Assembly (NCBI GenBank): GCA_963978545.1
Contig: OZ021726.1
Span: 58,516,959-58,580,958 of the forward strand
Reading direction: 5' to 3'
DNA length: 64,000 nt
Origin: Linyphia triangularis
Taxonomy: Eukaryota; Arthropoda; Arachnida; Araneae; Linyphiidae
Part shown: in pieces, positions 11,475 through 22,386 of the stretch
How positions within the stretch are numbered: the stretch's first letter is position 1
Layout of the letters: each line of letters opens with the position of its first letter
The notes under the pieces: generated by a model
Told to the model about the DNA's origin: nothing
Seen by the model: the letters and a program-made list of their open reading frames with translations, nothing else
Databases searched by the model: none
Translations under genes and position numbers: made by a program

Positions 11475-11550
11475 ATTACTTACCCTGGGATCGAACCGAG
11501 GACGGTTATCTCCGGAGTGCGTTGACATGGCCACTGGACTGCAGTTACTT
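11475..11550 (-). repeat. tRNA-like (A/B box) module inside copy 1
   Basis: On the minus strand it reads CTGCAGTCCAGTGGCC (A-box-like) and, about 30 nt later, GGTTCGATCC (canonical B box), with CACTCCGGAG between, in the place of an anticodon arm. The ends do not pair as an acceptor stem, so this is not a functional tRNA. It is a decayed tRNA-derived or pol III promoter-like module. The same module is in copy 2. Confidence 0.55.
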
Positions 11551-13310
11551 GTGATTCTTGGTATAGCAATTGTATTGTAGTACAAAACTCTACTATCATA
11601 CAGACTTTGCAAGGAAATTGAGCGACATTTTTTTTATATATGGGGTATTTTCGGAAAATAGCAAATCTTCCATAAATTTGGGAAAATGATATTAATTTAT
11701 TTATTATAGCAAAAAAATAATAGTGTCAAATAAATAGTGTCGCCATCTATTTTGTAAAATTTTAACTAACTGACCAGTACATTTTATGATATTTTTTGAA
11801 ATGCAATTTAAGAGTTTACTTAATAATTTTGACATTTAAAAAAATATATTTAATTTTTAAATTTAAAAAAAAAACTATATCCAATTTGATTAACTTTTTG
11901 AAACATATAAACATATTTTTATTTTACTTAAAAGATGTTTAAAAAACGGACCAAAATGAGTTCAGCAAATTATAATGAAAACTATTTAAAAACAAGGACT
12001 ATATTTTTATTTTATATTAAATTGAAATGAGAATTTATATTTAATTTTAGAAAATTGTTCCTATATTGTTTTACTATATAAAAACTTTTATTTATGGATT
12101 TTATTGACGTATTAGATAAGCAATATATAATTATGTGGTTTGTATTTTTTCAAAATATATATTTACATTTAAAAATTTTCGTACACTTAGTTTTAAAATA
12201 TTTTTCACTTATTGCCAAAGCGAAATGTTTAGCAAATTGTATACTTGATTTAAATTTGAAATACATTCAAGGATCGCCTCTAATTCAGCGGAATTGCAAG
12301 AAAAAGAAACATAAGTTTTTTATCGCCTGTCGATGTGGTTCCGATATCTTGCCGATCAAAAAACGATAATCAGAAATTCTAATCGGCCACCGATGTTGGG
12401 AAGATATCTTTTCCCGATGAGTTTAGGGTCATCGGAAGACGAGGAAATACGGGTGTGTTTATATATCAGTCTGGGGAATCGCCGATGACTTTGATGAATT
12501 CCGATCATTGGCCGACGAAACGCCATGCAGTGATTGCTACTAGGGTTGCTCCCCACATAACAAATCACCCTTTACAAAATGTAATGAAAAATTAATTATA
12601 AATATTTCGTATTTTTTTAGATGACAAATATTAAAGAGCACATAAAAATATTTCATGTAGATCAGACGAAATGTAAAAAGTTTACCATCCCTAAAAATTC
12701 AACATTTTTAATACACTCACTTCCAAAAGTTTGACACGGAGCGGTAAAAAGCGAAAAAATTGACAAGTACTGCTTTGATTGACACGAAATGCTGCAAGTA
12801 AGTAGCTCTGTGTTAATTCATGAAACAAAACAAATAATTACAAACAGAGATTAAAAAAAATAAATATTGAATTTTCATAAATCATAAGATGACGACGACA
12901 TATTGCATCATTTACAAAATATTGTTAAAATTTAAAACAAACAACAGAAACTGACATTAATAGAGTATGTGAGCACCTCTCACCTGCATATAAAGTGTAC
13001 AGCGTGTGATCATGCTTGTTACGTGCTGATCAACCACCGCCGAGACCAATAATCGCCATTCCTCCTGTAGGGCAGCTTCTATATCTCTGAGAGTGGCTGG
13101 AAGTGGGAAACGTCTACTTACATCACGACCGAGGGATTACCAGAGATTTTCAATTGTATTAAGGCCCGGCGAGTAAGCCGGCCACTTTATTCTCCCAATC
13201 CCCTCCCTCTCCAGAAAGTCGTCAATGGTGCTAGCTCTATGAGGACGCGCATTATTGTCCATTAAAACGAAGGAAGGACTAACTGCTGCAGCGTACAGTT
13301 TCACAATGGG

Positions 13311-14824
13311 CCCTAGTAGCAATCACTGCATGGCGTTTCGTCGGCCAATGATCGGAATTCATCAAAGTCATCGGCGATTCCCCAGACTGATATATAAACA
13401 CACCCTCATTTCCTCGTCTGCCGATGACCCTAAACTCATCGGGAAAAGATATCTTCCCAACATCGGGGGCCGATTAGAATTTCTAATCATCGTTTTTTTG
13501 ATCGGCAAGATATCGGAACCACATCGACAGGCGATAAAAAACTTATGTTTCTTTTTCTTGCAATTCCACTGAATTAGAGGCGATCCTTGAATGTATTTCA
13601 AATTTAAATCAAGTATACAATTTGCTAAACATTTCGCTTTGGCAATAAGTGAAAAATATTTTAAAACTAAGTGTACGAAAAATTTTAAATGTAAATATAT
13701 ATTTTGAAAAAATACAAACCACATAATTATATATTGCTTATCTAATACGTCAATAAAATCCATAAATAAAAGTTTTTATATAGTAAAACAATATAGGAAC
13801 AATTTTCTAAAATTAAATATAAATTCTCATTTCAATTTAATATAAAATAAAAATATAGTCCTTGTTTTTAAATAGTTTTCATTATAATTTGCTGAACTCA
13901 TTTTGGTCCGTTTTTTAAACATCTTTTAAGTAAAATAAAAATATGTTTATATGTTTCAAAAAGTTAATCAAATTGGATATAGTTTTTTTTTTAAATTTAA
14001 AAATTAAATATATTTTTTTAAATGTCAAAATTATTAAGTAAACTCTTAAATTGCATTTCAAAAAATATCATAAAATGTACTGGTCAGTTAGTTAAAATTT
14101 TACAAAATAGATGGCGACACTATTTATTTGACACTATTATTTTTTTGCTATAATAAATAAATTAATATCATTTTCCCAAATTTATGGAAGATTTGCTATT
14201 TTCCGAAAATACCCCATATATAAAAAAAAATGTCGGTCAATTTCCTTGCAAAGTCTGTATGATAGTAGAGTTTTGTACTACAATACAATTGTTATACCAA
14301 GAATCACAAGTAACTGCAGTCCAGTGGCCATGTCAACGCACTCCGGAGATAACCGTCCTCGGTTCGATCCTAGGGTAAGTAATTTAGACAATTCTGAATT
14401 TGGTAGTGTTATAACTTCGATTTATTTGTACTCTTAAAATGTCATTGAAAATACTACCATGTAAGAATTACGCGCTTCGGCTTTTAGTTTTGCATTATTT
14501 TAACTTGTCGTTTTTAATATTCAATACTTACATCTTTATAATTATTTAATGTTTATTAATTGATATTTTCGACAAAATAACGACCATTGTTTCGATATTT
14601 CTTGAGAGCAAAATTTTCCTCGGCCTTCGAACTAATTCTTGTCGGCTTCTGCTCGAATTCGATCAGTTTCCGGACATCGGCCAATGGCCGGCCACGGGGA
14701 CAAAATGGATTAGTTGCCATGGGAAAGATAAGTTTAGGGTGAGTTTCCGGTGAATCGCCAATCATCGGCGATTCACCTGGGGATGGAATTCCGATCACCG
14801 GCCGAGGTAAAATTGCTACTAGGG
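13311..14824 (-). mobile_element. ~1.5 kb terminal-inverted-repeat element, copy 2 (nested)
   Basis: Same element as 11024-12545, in reverse, with the same CCCTAGTAGCAAT ends. It interrupts the Tc1 transposase between codons Asp-Pro and Ile-Val. Three G stand on each side (13308-13310 and 14825-14827); restoring the reading frame requires four in the empty site, so the duplication is 2 bp (GG). Differences from copy 1 are scattered single bases plus a 1-nt change in an A run. That indel extends one open frame to 131 codons here (13763-13368), but its composition is simply AT-rich. Confidence 0.8.
14308..14382 (+). repeat. tRNA-like (A/B box) module inside copy 2
   Basis: Same module as at 11475-11550, here on the plus strand: GCAGTCCAGTGGCC, CACTCCGGAG and GGTTCGATCC in tRNA-like spacing. 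One base differs next to the B box. Confidence 0.55.
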
Positions 14825-15931
14825 GGGTCAAAGACTTCATCTCGATACCGTACAGCTGTCACAAAATCTAGCCTGAAGTTGTGTAGATCGGTGCAATATC
14901 CCAATGAAATCCCAGCCTAGACCGTGATCATTCTACCGCAGAATGCGTGATGTTCGATGATGTTCTAAGGCCAATTGTGTGTGCCTTTTGTTACTTTCAG
15001 ATCCTTACACGCTTATCATCAGATTGTAGGGCAAATCTGGACTCATCTGTGAACATAACGTTGCCACAGTCAGGTATAATTCAATTCACATGCTGGCGGC
15101 ACCACTTTAATCTTGCACCTTTGGATTGAAAGGATAAGGAACACAAACTCGTGGTACCCTGGCGTACAGATCATTCATGTGTAGCCTTCAAAGAACAGTA
15201 GTGGCAGATATCGTTTTACCAATGACCGCTGGAGCTATTGATGTCACAAGTGTGGAGTGTTATCTTCCGATTGCGCTTGGCTACAACAGCAATATATAGA
15301 TCTTCCGAGGGGGAGGGGGGGGGGTCGTAACACTTGGACGACCGGCTACAGGTTTTCGGACAACTGTTTGGCTAATTTGGAATTATTTCCATAATCGTGA
15401 AATATTAGAATGATGAACGCCGAAGGGAAGAGCAACATCAGTGATAGACTGTCCTGCTTCAATGCGTCTGACAGTCTCCAGCGCTCAGAATCATTCATTT
15501 GTTTTCTGGAAGCCATAGAAACACGTTTAGTTTGAAAACAAATCTTACAAATGTTCTAAAAACCTTTCATCAGCACTTACATGTAACTCCTGTAACCCTT
15601 CACAATGCCGGCTTCTTATATGACTGCCTGTTTTGCATAATTCTGGAAACCGTGTTTGATGGCTGTTACCTAACATATTTTTATGCTTCCTTCTACCTTT
15701 GAAGCAAATTTCCGCTTTTTTTATTCAGATTGACTTACCGAAATCAACATTTTCCTCTCCGTGCTCAACTTTTGGAAGTGAATGTATAAGTTATATTATC
15801 AATAAATTCAACGTCATACATCATTTAATGCAGAAAAAAGGTGACAGAATTTTCAACAACTTTAGCCAACACTGCAGACTCTGCAGACATTAACAACTTT
15901 GTTTAACATCGTATTAGTAAATTATAACACC

Positions 15932-16055
15932 AACAAAAACATCTCTGTATAAAAGCGCCAAGTTCTTCATCCAATAGCAATGACCGTGAAAAGTATTGAG
16001 ATCTAAAATAGAGCCAAGTTTAACGTTGTTGTAAATGAAAATTAATTTATTAATA
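15932..16055 (+). repeat. Partial copy of the 57.5 kb foldback family
   Basis: The order AACAAAAACATCT ... AAGCGCCAAGTTCTTCAT ... GACCGTGAAAAGTATTGAG ... GAGCCAAGTTTAA matches the arms of the foldback element at 57541-57922. Only one arm is present. Confidence 0.6.
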
Positions 16056-16059
16056 ATTA

Positions 16060-17900
16060 TTAGGCTTCAATATTCAGATACAAACATGCTTGTATAGAAA
16101 ACATGCTTGCTATAACAACCTTATTACAAACCGTAAACATTTAGGGGTGGCGATGTATTAACGCGTCATTTAAACTTGTTAACATTTAGGCTTGACGACA
16201 ACTCGCCAAGTGGGACCCGTCTAACGGAAGAGTACCTTTTTCGATACTTCTTATACAGTCGACTGTTGACCTACTTTTTGTTGGGGGTCAACTACGAGAT
16301 CTTTAGAATTAGTGGACAATTTATTCTTTTAATTTAAATTATAATTTGGTTATAAGAAAGTAAAAAAAAAAAAAAAAAAAAACTTTCCTCAATACATTTC
16401 AATTAGAGGGATTTTTCTAAGAAAGTTCATTTACCGGATCACAGTTCATAAAGTATTTATGCATTCAATGTGAATGATGGTAATATAAAAGTATTTTAAA
16501 TAAATAATTTTTTTATTCAGGTATGCAAAGTTGGCAAGATGGAAAAATAACAATTGACTTAAATTTTATAATTGTAGCCCCAATATATAGAAATATATTA
16601 GAATTGAGATTCAAATTTTTCGAACATTTTGAGGATTCAGAGGGGAAAATTTCGATTGTTAGTTTTTTTCTTTGTATACGTGTCAAACCTTACAAGTATA
16701 CCAAATTTCAGAGTTCTAGTAATTTGATGATCAGTGAGTGAGTGTGTGGGTCTCACAATATATTGTTTTCTGCAGTTTTCGAATTTGATTATCTCGACAA
16801 CCAAAATAATTGGAGACTTGCAACTTAGAGATAACTAAAGTGGCAGACCGCTACTTGAAAAAAAATTTCAGCTCTCAAATATACTGTAATGCTTAGATAC
16901 GAGATATTAAAATACTGCTGAGTTGCTTCCAGTAAAATATGTCTTTCAGTGAACTTGGCTTATAGATTGGCGTGCACTTAAATCTCGGTCACATAAAACA
17001 TATGAAACTCTAAAAAACGATGTTACTCAGTTATAATTCTGTGTAGAAGGAAAGAAAAACTAAGAGTTACAAGACACAAACTAAATAAATTTAATAACTT
17101 GAATAAAAATTCCGCAGCTCACATAAAAAATTCTGCACTTTTTCAAGAGGAAAATACGTTTTAAATGAGAGAAACCTCGGAAAATTCCACAAAGCAGCTC
17201 CACATCGACACAAGATTACCAGTTACAATTGCTAAAGTGTTTACCTAATTAAAAAAAACAAGGAAAAAAAAACCCCCACCATTTTTTAAAATAAAGAGTA
17301 AAACTAAAAAATCTTACCATGATATATATATGATTGTCAATTATCGAGCACTGTCACATCAATTGAAGACACAAATAATCTAAGACTAGACATCGCAGAT
17401 TACAACACAAGAATTAACTATTGCATTCGATTCCACCCACAGAGTAGAGGTATTTCAGTGATTTGATACCCCTTGTGGTATCGTGACGAGGAGGGAAATG
17501 GTATGGACCCTTAAGTTTTATGATTTTATCTGTGTCCTTTAGTTTCAAATTCAAGATTGCCCAAAGAAAGGATCATTTTTGTTCCTTTCCCCGAGTTGTC
17601 TGAAAATCTTTTGGAGAAAAAGATAGGATAAACTTCTTGGCCCTTTTAATTTAATGATAGCTTTTGGATCGGAATTGTGGGTTCTTACAATATTCTGTAG
17701 AATTGCAATAATACTATAGTATCGATTTGATCAACTTTTTATTTTATTTTTTTATTATGAAGTAGGTTTTTTATTTTCCAACTATGATTAAGTTTTTTTT
17801 TTTTTTTTTTTAAAGTTATTTTAGTGCATGGTTTTTTGTATCTAGAATAAAGTTAGTTTAGAGGGTGCAATGACATTCCGCCATTAAACCTTTATGGGGC
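16060..17900. other. AT-rich stretch, no gene seen
   Basis: Contains a poly(A) tract (16362-16381), a poly(T) tract (17792-17811) and a LINE-tail-like phrase near 16690-16745 (TACCAAATTTCAGAGTTCTA followed by TGAGTGAGTG). No coding exon or element boundary was recognised. Confidence 0.6.
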
Positions 17901-17924
17901 CCTTGTAACTCTTGTCCCATTTTT

Positions 17925-18115
17925 AAAGTTATTGTGGTGCATGATTTTTAAATCCTTTATATTAACTTCGATTTTGTGTGTTTGTTTGTCGATGGAAGCC
18001 GAATCAGCGGTGGCCTTGTTAATCCCCTTGCAGTCATCCGATTGGACTGAAACTTGGCAGATAGGTTCGATGTCGATGACAAAGCATTCTATCAAATTTT
18101 GGGGTTGTTACTGTC
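17925..18115 (-). repeat. Repeat family B copy
   Basis: On the minus strand: TGCTTTGTCATCGACATCGA, CTATCTGCCAAGTTTCAGTC, CAAGGGGATTAAC, then AACAAACACACAAAATCGAA and AAGGATTTAAAAATCATG. The same word order is found at 28559-29010 and 42135-42285. It looks like the 3' region of a non-LTR retroelement or SINE. The overlapping open frames on both strands are not genes. Confidence 0.6.
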
Positions 18116-18119
18116 ACTA

Positions 18120-19060
18120 AAAGGTCACTTTACGATTTCTAATGAACCAACTTGTCGTCATCCAATCGCGTTAAAATAGCATTGAACCGAGCATTGTTGA
18201 AACTCATTCCTGTTGCCAATTTTTTTAAATAAATAAATAATAAAATTACTTAAATCAGAATAAATAAATGACACTTAGGTGTGAGAGCATTAATTTACGT
18301 TTATGCTTAATAAATAAATTTTGAAGCGTAGTTTGTCGCGCATTTTGCTGTGAGAAATGTTTTTGATATCGGCGCTGAGTTAATGAATATAAAAATTGAC
18401 AGTACATGTAATGGATTTTTAAAAACTCTGTTTTTATGGGTTATATTATTTGTACATAGAATGAAATTCAGAGAGTGCGATGACACCCCAATATGATACC
18501 TTTATCGGGTCCTTGTCTTTCTTTAGTCCCATCTCCTACTCTTATACGTGAAAATAGTGCCGAAATTGAGGATTTTTTAATTTATAGAACCACACAAGGG
18601 GTTATGATTTGTTGGCCAGTACATTCCACTTCATCGCAATCATTGTCTACTCGTCTCCTCTCCAACCCGTACTTTCTACGGGTAAAGAAAAAAGAAGTTC
18701 AGTTAGGCGACTTCAAAATCTTTATTTATGGAAGGCATGAAAAATCTCAGAAAAAGATTAATTTTGTTTGCTGATTTCTAACAATCTTGATATTAAGTAA
18801 GAAATACATCTTAAAAATATTAATGGAATTTCGAAATGTTGTACTTTGTAACTCGGTGGAAACTATCATTTAAAAATAATTTAGACGACACATAGGGCTC
18901 CCGCACGCCCCCCTCCCCCCAACCCACCTCATAGAGGAAAAGCGATTTTGAACCAAATCGTTATATATAATAGTTAGAACCGTTTTTTAACAATTTATGA
19001 AAAAAAAAAACATGAATTTTTTTCAATGGCAGCTACGTTATGCACTTGCTCAACTTTAAT
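18120..19060. other. Non-coding stretch with diverged duplication
   Basis: The phrase AGAGNGTGCNATGACA...ACCTTTAT.GGG.CCTTGT occurs near 17860-17915 and again near 18470-18520, so part of this block is an old duplication. There is a C-rich run near 18907-18927. No gene is supported; the open frame at 18493-18774 shows no family features. Confidence 0.5.
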
Positions 19061-19065
19061 GTTAA

Positions 19066-19191
19066 GCTTGGAGTCCACTATTGCTGAGCAGAGCAGAGCA
19101 CGAGCCTCGTGCTACAATGGACGTTGACAGCCTTGTAATTGGCTCTAATCTAATCCACTCCGCTCTGCTCTGCTCAGCGATAGTGGAAGCC
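19066..19191. mobile_element. 126-bp PIF/Harbinger-type MITE
   Basis: Left arm GCTTGGAGTCCACTATTGCT then GAGCAGAGCAGAGC; right arm on the minus strand GGCTTCCACTATCGCTGAGC then AGAGCAGAGC. TAA flanks both sides (19063-19065 and 19192-19194), the 3-bp target typical of PIF/Harbinger. It is nearly all arms, so it would fold into one long hairpin. No coding. Confidence 0.7.
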
Positions 19192-19195
19192 TAAC

Positions 19196-19350
19196 TTTAG
19201 AGGTCCTATGGCCGTCACTAACCCGTATGCCAAATCAGATCAGTCCGTTTGAGAGTTATGATGATCACGTGCATAAAGACAAACATATATTTCTTTTTAG
19301 GCCGCCGTTTTGAAGTCAGGATGTTCCAAAACGTGTAAAGATTATATATA

Positions 19351-19383
<33 letters not shown>
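19196..19383 (+). repeat. Repeat family A 3' end with poly(A)
   Basis: GGTCCTATGGCCGTCACTAA, CCCGTATGCCAAATC, ...GACAAACATATATTTCT..., TTTTGAAGTCAGGATGTTCC, AAAACGTG, then a ~30-nt A run. It matches the end of the copies at 33836-34492 and 61037-62100. The poly(A) end marks this as a retrotransposed family. Confidence 0.65.
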
Positions 19384-19385
<2 letters not shown>

Positions 19386-19801
19386 ACATGCAATTTTTTT
19401 TTTTGGATCGAAAACTATACTTTCATAACCCAATATTAACATATATAGGCAATTGAAAGTAAAAATGGTGCAATACTCAAACGAGCGACTTATGTCGAAT
19501 ATCAAGAAATGAAGGAACTAAACAAGTAGCTTTTATAAGTGCAAATGACATCTACGAAAACCAGCTTTTTGTACAAGGCACACATCATTCTCTGTTGCTC
19601 TAATCTACGGCTTCACTTTAGTTACATTTCCAGGCCCAACCTCACTAAATCAGAAACTTATTTTTGCTATGAATGTTCAATGCAGTTTGCAATAATCATT
19701 CTTAGCAAAAACCGTACCCTTTAATCTCGAAATGGTTAATTATCGTTTGTATCACTAGTAGTGCTATTTTTGTTCGTTATCATCCCATCTGGAATTATTA
19801 A

Positions 19802-20005
19802 CCCTTTGCACTCGAGGCCTTTTTCGCGCAGAGGGACCAGCAATTCGAGACATTTTTGGTTCGGTTGGCGTTTATGGATTTGCTTCATAGAAACTAAACA
19901 CAGTCATTGGCCTTGCATCAAATTTCCGCATCAAACCTAGTGGTCCTCTTCTGTTTCGGCATCCAATCGTGTGGCGCCTGAGAGGAGCCACTCAAGGGCA
20001 AAGGG
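19802..20005 (+). mobile_element. piggyBac-type MITE, copy 1
   Basis: Starts CCCTTTGCACTCGAG and ends CTCAAGGGCAAAGGG. TTAA stands on both sides (19798-19801 and 20006-20009), the piggyBac target. 204 bp, non-coding. A related copy in reverse orientation lies at 42566-42789 (shared words include TTCGCGCA, CCAGCAA, TTGGTTCGGTT). Confidence 0.85.
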
Positions 20006-20009
20006 TTAA

Positions 20010-20595
20010 TAAGTGGAAGATAAAGGCGAATATCAAATATTCCTCGGTTGATGGTCGGCCTATCATCGCTCTCAAATATCACGATGAGTGCCCGGCCATC
20101 GGTACTTACCGTGATATTCGATTTCGATGTATTTGATGCGAATAAATGATTACAATTGCAGTAACTAATGGAAAGAAAGCTTCTTATCGATTAAAGGCAC
20201 ATGTCTTTAAAATCAATGAAATACAATTCAGTATATGTAAGGTTTTTGAATTAATAATGCGGTTGCATTTGTTTATTATGCTAGATTCCAGCCATGGGAT
20301 AACAAACGGCTTTTATAATTTTGTAAAGGTTGTTGAATGAGAGAGTATTTGAATAATAAAAAAAAAAAAGTAATGAAATGTATTTGGATTGTATCGTTTT
20401 TTTAGTTTTCGAAAAAAATGTAAAGTGGCTGTTCGTTGAGAACTGGATGTGGTTTCTTGAAACTTTTTTTTTTCTAACATAAGCAAAAGGCAGCGACTGA
20501 CATTTGTGTGGGGAAACCCCAATTGATTTCGATAGAAGGGGAGAAATGTTTGAGATTAAAGGAAGCAAAAAAGCAGATTTAAGGCGGGTGTAGGA
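20010..20595. other. 5' flank of the Gypsy-type element
   Basis: Where a 5' LTR, primer-binding site and leader would be expected, I cannot find a matching LTR or a clear tRNA-complementary PBS. An imperfect inverted repeat (AATATCACG ... CGTGATATT, about 20074-20118) is present. The LTR may have been lost, or may have diverged beyond recognition. Confidence 0.5.
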
Positions 20596-20599
20596 AGAA

Positions 20600-21756
20600 A
20601 TGGGTGAAACACCAAATGCTACCGCGAAAGTAGTGGACTTGCGGAAGCATATTGAGAACAACCAACTCTATATTGAAGATTCGGAATTTTGGGAAGAGTT
20701 TTTGATTACAATAATAGAAGAACGGAAAGCTGCTGAAAGTGAGAAACAGAGAGAAAAGGAGGAAATGAAAAGAGAGAAACAGAGAAAAAGGGAGGAAATG
20801 GAAAGAGAAAAACATAGAGAACATGAACTGCAGATGGCGCGATTGCAGCAAGGACAAAGGACAAGTAACGACGGTGGGATGAGTGATTATACTAATAGAA
20901 TTAGCAATGAAGGAGAGAGAAGTTCGATTGAAAGTTTTGTTAAAAGTATTCGTGTACTCACAATGCCGGTTCCGGCAAAAGCGGAAAATTGGGTATTATT
21001 CTTTCAATCATTAGAACGTGCATTTGAAACCAAAAAGGTACCACCTGAATTTCGCTCAGAATTTTTAATTACCTTTAGATGAGAAGGCGTTGAATGTACT
21101 GACTTATTTCAAAGGAAAATATATTAAGAATTATGATACTGTGAAGGAAATGGTGTTGCGAGAATACGAACAGTCATCACAAGCGTGTTTGCAGAACTTT
21201 ACAGAGGCTAGGCTATATCTTAATTAAACATTCTTTCAATTCGCATCAAGGTTAAATGCTTTGTGGCTGTACTAATGTGAACGGAAAAATAGCACAAGAG
21301 TTGCAGATTGTAAATAATTTAATAGTTTCAGATCAACTTTTCAAAACTCTAGACCCAGAAATGGCAGCGTTCATTAGGATTCAACAAGGAGAGAATTGGT
21401 TTAAACCTTCAAAGTTAGGTAAGGAGTGTGACATCTTTTTTAAGTCAAGGAGAAAGTCTTTAATGGGTGGTGGAAATCAATATCATATGAACAGAAATCG
21501 TAATAAGGTGAGTTTTGAGAGTAATAGCGTAAGATACAGCCCACCATTGCTTCGTAGGGGCAGTTATAGAAGTGAAGATTTCAGAGGTACAAGACCACAA
21601 GCATGCTTTATATGTGGACGAACATCACACCTAGCCAGGAATTGTTTCCAGAATTGTGGCCACGAAAGGGGATCACAATATGAGAGTAAAATAAGCGATA
21701 CAGAAGAAGATAAACAATCCAGTACGGAAGTAGTTACAGCAAAAGTCGGTGGGTAA
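20600..21756 (+). pseudogene. gag: gag polyprotein (capsid and nucleocapsid), broken
   Basis: The first part (20600-21082) opens with MGETPNATAKVVDL, followed by a charged coiled-coil-like stretch of repeated EKQREKEEMKRE type (about residues 50-80). A capsid-like segment with WVLFFQSLERAFETKKVPPE then resembles the start of Gypsy-type capsid. Translation breaks near 21080; capsid-like coding continues in another frame (LNVLTYFKGKYIKNYD). From 21256 the frame runs to a CCHC zinc knuckle, CFICGRTSHLARNC, at about 21604-21645. The Gag protein would form the particle and package RNA. Broken by at least two frame changes. Confidence 0.8.
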
Positions 21757-21759
21757 TTA

Positions 21760-22350
21760 GTGTCAATAAAATCAAAGCAAACAAGCAGAAGACTAAAGAT
21801 AGCACCGGTGAATATAGTGAAGATTAAATATGGGCAAAAGATATTGGAAGCAATACTGTATTCAGGAACACATATTACAGTTTTTAGAGAAGACTTGTTG
21901 CAAGAACAAAATGATGGAGTTAAAGGAAAAATTCGGTTGCAACCTGCATTTGGCGAAACAAAAGAAGCAAATCTAGCAGAAATCAAAATTAGTTCAGTAG
22001 AAGAAGGTGTGAGATGTATCACTCCAACTATCACAGCTTTGGTGGCGACATGTAAAGATTTGAATACTAACGTTTTGCTAGATATGGAAACTTATAAAGC
22101 GTTAATGAATCAAGCCAAAACTTATACGACAGGGTGCCCAGTATATATGACGGAATTAGATGTAGAGGATATAACTGATGAGGAAGCAAATGAGGTAGAC
22201 TCCTTACAAGAACAGATATGTTCTGAAGAAGAAAGAGGACAAGAATTTAGGAATGGTACGGATGGAAGTAAAAAAGGGAAAGAAGTTAAAAGTGAAGCTG
22301 AGAACTTCAGAAAAGAACAGCTATCGTGTGCAACATTAGTGAAAGAATAG
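21760..22350 (+). pseudogene. retroviral-type aspartic protease region, active site lost
   Basis: Follows gag directly. The active-site loop expected as LxDSGT/A reads ILYSGTHITVFRE: Asp is replaced by Tyr through one base (codon 21859-21861, TAT). The flap/second motif region is less clear. The segment continues with an acidic linker (ELDVEDITDEEANEVDSLQE, about 22150-22210). If translated it could not process the polyprotein. The frame ends at 22348-22350. Confidence 0.7.
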
Positions 22351-22386
22351 AGGTTTGCAAGACAAGGAAAAGGCAGATTTCTAGTT

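Larger units (their letters stand above)
11024..12545 (+). mobile_element. ~1.5 kb terminal-inverted-repeat element, copy 1
   Basis: Starts CCCTAGTAGCAAT and ends ATTGCTACTAGGG (13-bp perfect terminal inverted repeats). TT stands immediately outside both ends. ATGATCGGAATTC recurs in inverse orientation near each end, and both flanks are peppered with CCGAT/ATCGG words, the kind of subterminal repeat that binds a transposase. The interior is very AT-rich. It carries an 80-codon open frame at 11050-11292 and a pol III-like box region at about 11475-11550. No DDE transposase is visible, so it is probably non-autonomous. A near-identical copy lies in reverse at 13311-14824. Confidence 0.75.
12960..15520 (-). 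pseudogene. Tc1-type DDE transposase, split and decayed
   Basis: Read on the minus strand. Around 15510-15290 the N-terminal helix-turn-helix (RRIEAGQSITDVALPFGV), then VAGRPSVTT. Near 15045 FTDESRFALQSDD carries the first catalytic Asp. At about 14880-14828 VTAVRYRDEV leads into the insertion point. At 13308 coding resumes (IVKLYAAAV), then FVLMDNNARPHRA with the second Asp (about 13257) and NTIENLW with the Glu (about 13142). The C-terminal part runs to about 12962. An in-frame TAA follows NTIENLW (13138-13136), and frameshifts occur in the N-terminal half. A cut-and-paste transposase, certainly dead here. Confidence 0.85.
12714..15784 (-). mobile_element. Tc1/mariner element interrupted by copy 2
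   Basis: Terminal inverted repeats CACTCACTTCCAAAAGTTTG (left) and CATTCACTTCCAAAAGTTGA (right, minus strand), each flanked by TA (12712-12713 and 15785-15786), the Tc1 target. Removing the 1.5 kb insertion leaves about 1.56 kb, a normal Tc1 length. It contains a transposase pseudogene on the minus strand. Confidence 0.85.

Noticed and set aside
13368..13763. 131-codon open frame in paired-element copy 2
   Set aside because: AT-rich composition; broken by a 1-nt difference in the other copy; no domain features.
20281..20857. Phe- and Ser-rich minus-strand open frames
   Set aside because: They are antisense to the gag start or low-complexity sequence with no family features.
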